Assembly: GCA_903813345.2 (NCBI GenBank)
Contig: CAIIXF020000012.1
Location: forward strand, 3,761,318-3,825,317
DNA length: 64,000 nucleotides
From: Owenia fusiformis
Lineage: Eukaryota; Annelida; Polychaeta; Sabellida; Oweniidae
Reading direction: 5' to 3'
The notes beneath the pieces are model-generated. The model searched no databases. It was not told where the DNA came from and saw only the letters and a program-made list of their open reading frames with translations. The position numbers and the translations under genes are program-made. Of this stretch, positions 1-10,700 are shown in pieces. Position 1 is the stretch's first letter, and every line of letters begins with the position of its first letter.

Positions 1-276
1 ACGATTACTCAAAACTGTGTTTATGTGTGTGAATAATGATGTATTGTAAATTATAAATGTAAAAGTAAAAATTATAATAAATATATTATGATAAATAAAA
101 ATAAGTGTTCCACTTACAAAGGTGTTTTCCTAATAGAGGTGTTCCACTGGAAAGGGTTTACTGTAGCACTTATCAATTGTTGATTGTGCTATTTGTCTCG
201 ATATATGTGGGACAAAAGAATTCACATAGTAATTTCGAGTTTGGATAATGCCCCCCCCCTCTCAAAAAAGCTTAAA

Positions 277-3200
277 TCAAAAATCCATTAAGGGACCGAA
301 GAATCTATTTCCATTGTCATCACCGGTATTGACGACATAATCAGTAAAGGCTTCAACAAACTCTTCTTCTGAGATTTCCCCGTTGTGGTTTGTATCCATG
401 TAATCAAACTGGAGTCTAGCTAGACTAGGATCAAGCTTCAAGGCCTTCCAGTAGATCAAGTACTCTTCAAAGCTTATAAACCCATCAGAGTTGAAGTCAA
501 GGACCTGTAATATTAAAATATGTATATACACACAGGAATGCTAAAATTTCCTTAACGCTACAAACACTTAGGGAGGGGTGTTATAGGCAACCTTTAATCA
601 TAAATGAAGCCATGATTTCACAGTAGCTGGAGCTACAGATATAGTAAATGTATTCTGAAAAAATCAGCAGAATTGTACATAGGGTAATTGACTTATTATG
701 ATGTAATTATCAGCTTCAAGAGACAAAATCGGAAATATCTAGTACTAACTCTACTATACTGTACGTGTTGTCTTTAGAATAAAATTACGCAATGTTACAT
801 CATCATAGTTGTTGAATTTATCACACCATATAGTAGATAATTGAAGGAAGTATATTGAGGGAAAGTTTGAACATCCTAGCTGTACCTCTTACTACACCCC
901 CCCCCCCCGGGAGGTTTGTGTGGCCTTTTCACCTTAGGGCTTCTAGGTTTGATGTCAGTTTTAATTTATTTCAAGACATTTTACTAAGAAGTATCTATAA
1001 TTTATCACAATTTATTTTTAACTTGAAATTTACTTCAATTTTGACAAAATATAGGACGGGTTTGTTTAAATCTGCCGCCCCTACCTAGGTGGCCCCTACC
1101 AACCATACAGGGTCTGATTTTAATTTTTAGGGAGAAAATATTTCAAGTTTATCATAATCCAATAGTAGGATGTATGTATTTCAGACGCACAGTGACGTTG
1201 GGAAGACCGGGGCAAAACGGGACACTTTCAGTGAGAAATAACTTTCATTTTAAGTGTTATGTATAATTATTGCGAGAAAAATCAGACCAAGGTGGAGGCG
1301 GCAGATTAAACAAACCCATAGCACTCCATGCAATAGGTATTTGTTTCACAAATTTTTAGAAAATCTGTTTGAACCCAGTTGTGATCAAATACGTAACTAT
1401 CGAAAATGGTTCCAAATGGTTTTTCTATGATAACTTTTCACGACATTTCTAATAATATCCGGTATAGCTTGATTTGGCTCATCTATAAATCCACAATTAG
1501 GGTCTTTAAAAAGGAATTCGGGACTTTTACAAACTTTCGAGAATGTACCTCAAATAGCTTTTTATTAGTTGTAACCCAGGGTTTCAACTTTTCTGGATCA
1601 TTCACCATTGTCCACAAGCCCAATATTTGTTCTTCAAGTGGTATCGAGTAAAACTTAGCTGCTGAGTCTTCAGTACCACACATTCCATTTTTCCAGAATT
1701 CATATACTTTGTCAGCTGCTTTTCCCTCTAAGCCACCTGGAATTTAATAGGCATTCTTAAGTTAACAAGGCTTAAGTTCTCTTAGTAATGAAAAATAATT
1801 AATAATCATAATCATAAAAGGCCAGGTAATTTACTCCCCATTTCTTTCTAAAAATGAATGAAATTAGTGTTGGCAATTAGTAAATTATCTTAATAAAAGG
1901 CCAAGTAATTTACTCATCATTTCCTTCTAAAAGTGAATGAAGCTAGTGTTGGCAATAAGTAAATTGACATAATAAAAGGCCAGGCAATTTACTCAGCATT
2001 TCTTTCTAAAAGGAAATGAAATTAGTGTTGGCAATTAGTAAACTATTGTAACGACCATGGATAGCAAGTTGCTACTACAGCTCAGCTGTGTTGGCTTAAG
2101 TCTTGATAGCTCAGTCGGTAGAGCATCGAGCGGAAAGCCCTGGGTTCGATTCCCGTATGGGGCTTTGGACTTAGCACACACCCTTTCAGGTCTGTATCTG
2201 GCTTGTTACAGTATCGTTAGTTAGTCATTCCCCTTATGAAAAAATTCCTGCTTTTTCCTCATGGTAAAAATGTCATATTTTAACCACAATTTTACCTTTC
2301 AAGCTGTTTGGGTGTGGTCACCTGTTAAAAGTGTGAACCATTATGCTATTTTTCCACAGTTCCAAGAAACATCTTCCCGTAATTTCTCCTCAAAATGAGA
2401 AAGTGTGGTCAATGTGTTCCTGAAACTACATGTATGTAGGAGCAGGATATTAACTTTAATATGATTAAAGTAACCATGTTATTAATAGGGGTTAAGAGAT
2501 TTAAAATATTTAGGATATAAATTGATTAGCTTGTTATACCTTTTATTCTGATATCTATCTGGTATTCTGATGTCAAAACAGGTGACCCTACCAACACTTA
2601 GACATATCTTGACAGGTAAAACTGTGGTTAAAAAAGGTCATTTCTCAAAAAATAATGAGAAGAAAACATGAATTTTTTCTAAGTGTCCGTTTGTAATAGC
2701 AAACTACTTGATGGGAGACCTTGATCATAGAGATGCTTGCTCCTGTAATTACTCACTTCTTCACCTCATATGACCTTAATTCAAATAAATACCTCCTAGT
2801 CCATACCTATCTTCACAATATTGTCTGCAACACCCATACAATCTTCATAACCAAAACGGCCATCCTTGTCATGGTCCCAAACTAACATTCCCGTCATTTC
2901 TTTCCTCAACCACAGTTTTGGAAGATCACCGAGTCGTATCTAATGAATCATTACAACTCCATCAAATGCATCAACTTATAAACGATATACAATTCCTGGT
3001 GATTTAAACTGTATTTGGGATATACATCATTTATACATAATTATAATTGACTCATACATTGTTTTAAGTATTTGTATTTCTTTGTGCTTCATATAACACT
3101 ATTTGTATTCCAAGAGTTGTTCAAAAAATCATTAGAAGACCATTATTTGTCATTACATCTTTGTGTTTTCATTACATTCAAGATATCTAGGCAATGACGA

Positions 3201-3287
3201 ATATATAATACATGAATTAAACATAATATGCACAATGCAATGATATAGATTCAAAACAATACTCACTTGGTTTGTTTTGTCTTCCAT
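277..3287 (-). CDS. SCP/calexcitin-type EF-hand protein, copy 1 (four exons, complete)
   Basis: Coding exons are 3267-3287, 2807-2939, 1549-1736 and 277-504, all with GT-AG borders and compatible phases, giving 189 residues from MEDKTNQ to a TGA stop. Proteins of this family are soluble cytosolic calcium buffers or sensors. The EF-hand I loop is at residues 29-40 (D-H-D-K-D-G...D), loop III at 117-128 ([12 protein letters not shown]) and loop IV at 151-162 ([12 protein letters not shown]). The second EF-hand, in exon 3, has no canonical loop, as is usual in SCPs. The C-terminus GNRFFGPLMDF matches the LFGPL-type tail of SCPs and calexcitins. Length fits the family (about 175-195). The start is chosen because the same 21-bp first exon with ATG and donor recurs in copies 2, 3 and 5. 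It is the first of a same-strand tandem array. Family assignment is firm; the exact subfamily name is inference. Confidence 0.88.
505..1548. other. Intron 3 of SCP copy 1
   Basis: Non-coding. It holds a block at about 590-905 that recurs in opposite orientation near 31030-31375 and 59340-59690 and in the same orientation near 9880-9990, a poly-C tract near 896-908, and the small TIR element listed separately. Open frames here are short and unsupported. Confidence 0.6.
1054..1317. mobile_element. Small TIR element (MITE), about 264 bp
   Basis: The ends are inverted repeats: GGGTTTGTTTAAATCTGCCG near 1058 and its near-complement CGGCAGATTAAACAAACCC near 1299-1317. ATA flanks both sides. The matching intron of copy 2 near 10020-10040 runs straight from 'gacgaaatat' to 'cgcactccat', which looks like the empty site. 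No transposase is encoded. Confidence 0.65.
1816..2046. repeat. 79-bp tandem repeat, about 3 units
   Basis: Units starting AAAAGGCCAGGTAATTTACT begin near 1816, 1895 and 1974 in intron 2 of copy 1. Related single or double units occur at the matching place in copy 2 (about 10943) and copy 5 (about 43722 and 43798), so unit number varies between paralogues. Confidence 0.75.
2085..2215 (+). repeat. tRNA-derived SINE-like sequence
   Basis: An A box (TAGCTCAGTCGGTAGAGCAT, about 2107-2126) and a B box (GGGTTCGATTCCC, about 2142-2154) are clear. The spacing between them is too short for a full anticodon arm and variable loop, so this is a SINE head or degraded tRNA-like sequence rather than a tRNA gene. 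The 3' limit is approximate. Confidence 0.55.
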
Positions 3288-3430
3288 ATTGAAGAGTATC
3301 ACGGTGCTAGTTGAACTGAATATTTAGTAGATTCCAAGTCTATTTCTATTTGGTTCACACAGTAGTTGCTATCATATCATGAAAATAAACTTCAGATAAC
3401 TTTAATTATAAAAAAGTATTATTTTCTTTG
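3288..3430 (-). promoter_or_regulatory. Putative 5' UTR and promoter of SCP copy 1
   Basis: The 45 bp just upstream of the ATG are recognisably conserved at copies 2 (13501 on), 3 (20807 on) and 5 (52996 on), suggesting a shared 5' UTR. A TATA-like stretch (CTTTTTTATAATT on the minus strand, about 3404-3417) is matched at 13613-13624 upstream of copy 2. Its use as a TATA box is inference. Confidence 0.3.
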
Positions 3431-3650
3431 ATATATCAAAAGCTTTGGGCAAAGAGCATATCATTAATTGATGTGTGCTATAGAAAACATTTGAATAGAA
3501 AGAAGCAATGACCATAGACTGCCCTGAGGTCACTTAATTTTTCTGAAAAAAGCAATGTATCATTGATATCTAGGATCAAATTACAAAAACAGTTTTCTTC
3601 TATACATTTATATTTGAAATCACAGAATCTTATCTGCATCCTCTATCAGT

Positions 3651-3955
3651 CCACCCGCTATGGCTCAGTGGCAGAGTCAAGGTTACCACTATCACTTAGC
3701 CCCGGGTTTGATTCCCGGTTCAGACAAGTTTGTTTGTGCGTTATGTAATTCTGGGTGTTCGACTGAGTGGTTCACGACTCGTATAAAAGGCTGTGGTGAG
3801 TACTTGTATGTGTATGTACCCGTGCACAAAAGAACACAGGGCTCCTCCAAAGAGGTTTTTGGCTCTGTCTTCGAGTGTAAAATACGGAATCCGATACCAA
3901 TAAGAGATTGCTCGCCAAATATGGTGTTAATACGATACGATACAATAAAAAACTG
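3651..3955 (+). repeat. tRNA-derived SINE, about 305 bp
   Basis: It starts CCACCCGCTATGGCTCAGTG with an A-box-like stretch at about 3660-3677 and a B box GGGTTTGATTCCC at about 3704-3716. A non-tRNA body follows, ending in a simple A-rich tail (ATACGATACGATACAATAAA). Its 157-residue open frame at 3660-4133 is a chance frame through the SINE. Confidence 0.65.
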
Positions 3956-4577
3956 TATTAAAACTGAAGCACTACAAAACAATAAAATTAAACAAATATT
4001 ACGTCATATTAATTCCCAAAAATTTCATCCCAAGTTCCTGCCATTTTCGGAAGTATTATTATCACCCTGTGCAACAAATAAGACATGCTCTTTGTATCCA
4101 CAATTCCGTAGCCTACAGGGTGTTCTCATGTAGAGGGTATTTTGCATGGGGTAAATGAGAAAGTTTTATGTAAAGAGAGGTGTCTACACTAAGATTGGTG
4201 CTCACATTAAAATATTGCCAATTTAAATACAGAGTTACCCAACTCTTTGGCCAATCCTGTATGTGTTCCCTTCGGAAATAGAAGCGTTCAAAGTTAAAAT
4301 GCACAGTAAGATGCAATCACATTTTGCATAAAACTAACCTTTTCTGTTGTAAAGGAAAACAGTCATAAAGGAGTCATATTTTGTTTGATCATTATAGTTT
4401 ACGGTATGCATTTAAAGGTTCGTTATCAAAACGTATTGTACACCCAAACACCAGTAGTATATTGGTGGTAGTAGCTACATGAAACAGTAACATGATACAA
4501 TAACTTGAACAAAGATGTAGATTCAATAATGCATTTATTCAATGTTATGAATGGAAAAAAATTAAGAAATGCACATT
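3956..4577. other. Spacer between copies 1 and 2 with a conserved block
   Basis: No gene is visible. About 4130-4480 is related to 21970-22330 and 54128-54480, each upstream of an SCP copy, so this is an old shared 5' spacer of the gene family. It contains the recurring 'ACCCTGTA'/'TACAGGGTG' type words found near several transposon ends here. Confidence 0.5.
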
Positions 4578-7349
4578 CCCTTATAAAAAATTCAACCTTG
4601 AAAGTCCGAATTTAAACCGTTTCCATCAATCATTGAATACTGATTGTTTCAACTACTAAGATCAAAGGAAAAACCATTGTACGATGGTAAGCAATCATTG
4701 TGCAACCATTGCGTTCAACCAAGCAAAGTCAACTCTTTTTCAACGACTGCGCAACCATTTCTATACAATCATTGTAATCTGCAACCATTGTAAATTGCAA
4801 CCATTTCACATTGAAATGTAAAATGGTTGCAATATGTTTTGTTCAATGATTACATAGTTCAACCCCTGCAACCATCCTGAAATAGTATCGTTCCAAAAAA
4901 ATAATCATTTTACCTGAATTAAAAGGATTTGAATCTACCTCTATTCAACAACAGTATATTAGGATATTTTTTCTGCAAGCATACATGCATGTTTATTATA
5001 GTAAATTACTAAATTCATGTTCATATGTTTTTTTCTCCAGCACGGATTTATTAAGAATGCGATACCAGACGAGTTTTCCACTTAATGGCATATGATAATT
5101 TATGTTCTCTGTCATTTACATTATTTACACAATTAAAAATACCATATCTAGTGTTTATTTCCCTTTATCTGATATTGCCAAAATGGTGTATCTTTAATCT
5201 TAATTATGAAAATAATTGAGCAAAATTCCAATTTGGTTAAGAAATTGACCAAAGAAAATCTTAAGATTTCCGTTAAACTTAACAAAATCACAAGATGAGA
5301 TACAATGGTTTTTGTTCATGATGAGACTGATATATGATCAAAAGAAGCAGGATATGATGTACAAAATAATACAAACATATGTAATCACAAGTTGATTGCT
5401 TTATTTAGTGAAAATGTTTTTATAGTAATAATGCATTCAGGCAGCAAAGACTTAATTTTCACAGTTTCAATTGGAAAACATCTGAATTAATAATTTCAGT
5501 AAAATTTTGTTAAGATAGATGAATTATTGCTACACCCATGATATACAAATAGATTGGTATGGGAACATATTGATATCGGAGGGTTTAGCTTAGGACCCCT
5601 GCAAAAGTTTATATACAATGAACAGGCCAGTAGCCAGCCCCCCTCAGCAAAATGGGTCTTTACATGTTTCCATGTATGTGTAGTTAACACCTAATATTAA
5701 GAGTATGACTCACAAGAGAACTATTTTGATATTGACTGTATATTATGTGTGAAACACATTATTCACAACAGATTTAACTACCATGTTCTTTCTTGGCAAA
5801 TATTTTTTATAACAATGCTCAACACAACAATACCTACTACATATTGATATTCTCATGGGTTTAGGCAAATCAAAATGCTTGAACAGCCAATTAAAACGGT
5901 TGAACAGCTAATTAAAACGGTTGAACAGCTAATTAAAACGGTTGAACGGCTAATTAAAGTGCTTGACCAGAAAAAGGGTTCATAGTCCTAGTTTCTGTTA
6001 TATCTATTTTTATCTTGTGTTATACTATATATTTATTTATATTCTCTATTTCATGCAGAGGGGGGGTAAAAATTTAATAAAAAGTGTTTTCAGATTTTTG
6101 AGGATTTCTTTCTTTATTCAATTACTTCAATAAGTGCTGAGAAATCTCAAATAGCAAGTATATGAAACTGCAAATAATATTTTCAGAATTTTTTATTTCG
6201 TTTTTATTTAGTTTGTTTTGCATTTGTACTGAAATAATATGTGTTAATGATTAAAAAATAAAAACCAACAAAAACAGGGCTTATTTTTCAAAACTCTAAA
6301 CTTGGAAAAATCTGGAGGACAATATGGGAGATTTTCTTTGGCAAATTATTTATCAAGTTCTGTGTATGGAATAATTTAAATTACATAGGATGCTTCCTTT
6401 ATAGCAGACTGTAATCAAACTGAGAATCTCTCTGTACTAAGGTTTGTTTTGCCTTGCCGAATTATTTTTTTGTTTTTTTTTAGGATTAATGGATTAGTAA
6501 AGTTTCTTTAGACACATCCTTCAAAGCAGACTCTAATCAAACTAGAGAGACTGAGTCTAACTGTAATCAGAGTTTTTTAAGTTATGCTTATCGACTTAAT
6601 TATTTAAAACACATCCTGTAATGTCTGATTGCATTTTCTCTATCAAATCAAAAATATCAAATCAATAAACAGATTATTTTCCCATTGAAGGATTTCTTCC
6701 TTCCAGACACATCTTCCTTCCTTTATAATTGTGATGATTGCAAGGTGAAGTGTAAAATCCAAGACTTGACCCAATCAAAAAATTTTCAAATGTTTTTGCA
6801 ATAACTTAAAAAGTAGTGAAGGGATTTTGTAAAAAATGATAGTCATGACAGCGAGGGGATTTGCTATGCCTTAGCACTACTGTTATCTAGATGATATACA
6901 TGTGAGTGGGACAATCACCATCCTTCAAGGTTAGATGGAAATTGGTTCAATATATTTTCATTCACAAGACAAGTTTACTAAACTATTTCAATACTTTAAA
7001 TATCTTTTTGATCAAACCATTTAAATTCTGACACGTATGCATGAAATACATAAATTTGAAATATATTTTTTAAAGAGCAAGATCATTATTTTATGTTGTA
7101 TTGAGATTATATTGCCATAGTTTTAAAGGGTTGCATTCGATTGAAACGGTTGCAAGAAATGCAACCAAAATTGTCAAGCGTTTACAATGGTTACATATGA
7201 TTGAAACATTTTCAATGAGTTTACAACCAAAATCGTAATGGTTGCATCGTAACGGTTGGCATGGTTGCATGAATGATCGGATCAATGATTGTACAATGAT
7301 TGTGCAACGGTTTAAATTCGGACTTTCAAGGTTGAATTTTTTATAAGGG
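4578..7349. mobile_element. 2.8-kb non-autonomous DNA transposon with 44-bp TIRs
   Basis: CCCTTATAAAAAATTCAACC at 4578 starts a 44-bp sequence whose exact reverse complement ends at 7349. Next to each end is a zone of about 250 bp full of GCAACCATT-type words (4680-4875) and their complements (7120-7310). No open frame between them resembles a transposase, so the element is non-autonomous or an internally deleted copy. No target duplication was recognised with confidence, and the superfamily is not known to me. Confidence 0.75.
5879..5963. repeat. 21-bp tandem repeat, 4 units
   Basis: Four near-identical units of the type TTGAACAGCTAATTAAAACGG lie inside the 2.8-kb TIR element. Confidence 0.8.
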
Positions 7350-7713
7350 TTGTTCTTTAATGGACCTTTCTTCCTTGTATTAAGTGCTATACAAAATGTA
7401 GTCCCTTTTTGTGGAGACACGTCAAATGGGATCTGTACATTAATGCAGGCCTGATTATATGCACTATAGTAAAACCTGTATGTATAAGTCAAACGGCCCT
7501 TGATTACGCTGAGTAGTGTTCTACTTATAGAGGTTTGATTAACATTACATTTTCAACTTAAAAAGGTGTTTTCCCTAATAGGTGTTCCACTTGACAGGGT
7601 TTACTTTACCACTTATTATTGTTAATTATGCTGCTTATTATTACTTGGGACAAAGATATTCACTAAGTAATTTTCAGTTTGGATAAACCCCCCTCTCAAA
7701 ATAATCTTTTATA
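7350..7713. other. 3' flank of SCP copy 2
   Basis: Non-coding. It is related to the sequences downstream of copies 1 and 3 (the 'gattacgctgag...gttctactt' stretch and a short C-run just before the stop codon), so it is probably part of the duplicated 3' region. Confidence 0.45.
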
Positions 7714-10700
7714 TTAATAATTCATTAAGGAACCAAAGAATCTATTTCCATTATCAGCAGTATTGAGGACATAATCAGTAAAGGCTTCAACAAACTCTTC
7801 TTCTGAGATTTCCCCGTTATGGTTTGTATCCATGTAATCAAACTGGAGTCTAGCTAGACTGGGATCAAGCTTTAGGGACTTCCAGAAGATCAAGTACTCT
7901 TCAAAGCTTATGAACCCATCAGAGTTGAAGTCAAGGACCTGTAATATAAAAAAATATATAGGGGTTATGCACTGGGAGGTTTTGGATACAGGGAATATCA
8001 CGAGGGATATACAATGTATAGATGTATTGCATATTCCAAGGGATATTCCATGTATCCAAACCGACCGTGCATAACTAGTGTATCTCATACTTGAGTGGGT
8101 TAAGGGTAGATATAACCTTTTCCACCTTTTTCAAATGACAAGATATTTATATTTAACATTTTCGTAATATTCTTTTTGTTCAATACAATGAAATTGTAAC
8201 ATTTAAACTTTAAAAAAATTAAATTTTAAAATTAAAAAATTAAAACTTTTGATATTTAAACTTTTTTAAACTTTGGATCAGTCTTTTTTTAAAGTCCCCG
8301 TCTAAAGTTTGAAAATCTTTTTTTATCATTCATTTACTATTTGTCAGGACTTAAAAAGTAATTTTTGAACAAAAACAAATTTTGATAAAAAAGTTGTGAG
8401 CATTTCATTTCTCAAATATTCAAATTTCCCGCCATTTTTCAAAAAAAATTGAAATTTCTTAATCATCAAATATTTCTTCATGCATTTCAAAAAAGATTAT
8501 CTTTTTAACACCAATGCAAAGATTGAACAAAGGACACAATATTTCAATAATAAAATGCCATATTTAATGGGCCACTTCAATGTTTTAGCATATCAAAAAT
8601 ATTTTGAAACATTAGTGATGTCACTAAGGTACCCAAAGCATTTTGAAAAAAATTGAAATTTTTTTTTCGATGTCAATCTTTTCTAAATATGTTAGACTTT
8701 CATAAAAAACCAATGTTGATTGTCTAACCAGGTTAAAAGGAAGAATAAATTATGTTTTAGATATCATTGTACCATTGGTTTCTATGAGAACTAAAATTTT
8801 GAAATGCATTTTTCTCAGAACCATTTTTATGCACTTATAAGTTCATTTCTCGCTTATTTATGAACCGATTTTCTTAATTTCTTCGGCAAAAAACACGGGA
8901 GGATGAATGCTATGCATTGGTATGAATTGTGGCTAATTAGAAGATATGAGTGACCTCTAAAAGTTGGTTTTAAATAAATTCACAAATTTTGGAACAAAAA
9001 GTTTATCAAAAACCACATTTTGAAATTTAAAAAAAAAGTTTCACATATCACACTTTGATCATATTGGGTAAGACTACAATATAAGCCAAAGTGGTTTAAA
9101 CTTTAGATGGGGCCTTTAAGAAATGAGGGGAGTTCGGTATATTCCAGTTTATTGAGATCGTCCTTATGATAAAAACAATCAGTAGAAAAGTTTACAATCT
9201 GTATAGCTAAAATGCGACTGTTCGACCTCTTGTGCACTTACGTCAGTTTGCAGTCCCTCAAGAAGTTTGAGCAGAACTTCTTGTGGGACCTTACAGATCA
9301 GATCCTTTCAGATCAGCAAACTTAGTGAGTCTGAAATTGGGATCCAGCTCATGAGCAACTGGGTCGAACGGTCGTCGCAAAGCAGACGGGTCAGACGCCA
9401 TGTCAAACACTTTCTTTACCCCTCAATCGAAAGATAACCCTATCTATTCGATCTCAGCAGTATTGTCGGTGTCGTTTTGCGATCCAGATGCCGGTAAACT
9501 GCACAATATTGCACCGGTTCCTGCCTCGTGGGAAACAAATATGTATATATAAGCACAAATGCCAAAAAGGAAGGGTGACTAAAAACTTTAAGGAAACCCA
9601 ACAAGAAAAGCAAACAGTAAGTGTAAATCCTGTAAATATACAGAAAAAAATGTCCATTTCATAAATACATGGCGATCTATCCTACACTATTGCTACATAA
9701 ACAGGCAGAGGTGTTTACACACTGACCCCAACCAGCACACCCTTGAGTATAATTCCAGGATCGTACCTTTTATACTTAATGGTGAGCAACACCAAAAACG
9801 GATATGCGTTACCCTTTAAAGATACAAACACTGTGTGAGGGATGAGATAGGCAACTATTAACCCTAGAAGCCATACATCCTCAGTGGCTGGAGCTACAGA
9901 TATAACAAATATACTCTAAAAATATCAGAAGAATTGTACATAGGGTAATTAATTTATTATGATGAAATCATCAGCTAGCCACTAGTTACTTTCTAACTTG
10001 AAATCTACTTCAATTTTGACGAAATATCGCACTCCATACAATAGTTATTTCATTCACAATCTTTAAGGAATTCCGTTTGAACCCAGTTGTGATCAAATAC
10101 GTAGGCTTGTCATTGAAAATAGCTCAGACTTCCTTTACTCCGAAAAATCGTTTTTCTACTTTAACTTTTACCACATTTAAGTATTAGCTTCTAAAATATG
10201 TACATATAAGACATACATGTAGGGCTACGAGTGCATTAATGCATCTACAATTCAGCAAAGACGGAGATAAGATAATTTTAATATTCTTAAAATTGAACCC
10301 TTCAAAGACTGTATCATGCCCCAAGTACGTGCGTACGAGGTACGAGGTTTTTTATACAAAGCCTGAACCAATTCATATGTTACTGCCATTGAATAACATG
10401 TTAGAAACCTGAAATAGTCACTTAAGGTGCCATGGAAGTTAACAGGAAATGACAAAACAAAAAGTGACAAAACCATGCTGGATTTTAAAAAAATTTTGAA
10501 CCAAGATAACAGAGTTCTGTTTGGACCTCCTGTCAGTTTAACTAGTTCCACATATCATTTACATGACCGGGAACACTATGAAAATGGGTCAGAATGACCA
10601 TAAACATGAGAAAATAATGGTGTCTTTGAAAAGGAATTGAACTCGGGACTTTTACAGACTTTTAAGGAAACGTACCTTAAATAACTTTACATAATATGTA

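Noticed and set aside
2102-2165. Possible tRNA gene
   Set aside because: A and B boxes are present but the distance between them is too short for an anticodon arm; better read as a SINE head. The same applies to 3655-3725.
7091-7492. 133-residue minus-strand frame
   Set aside because: It covers the subterminal repeat words and right TIR of the 2.8-kb element; no protein family is recognisable.
9242-9401. Selenoprotein with in-frame Sec codon
   Set aside because: The in-frame stop is TAA, not TGA, and the aligned active-site codon in the other frame is TGT, so this is a frame-changed Cys-type fragment.
10252-10551. 99-residue minus-strand frame with hydrophobic stretch
   Set aside because: No family motif, no exon borders, and it lies in unconserved intron sequence of copy 2.
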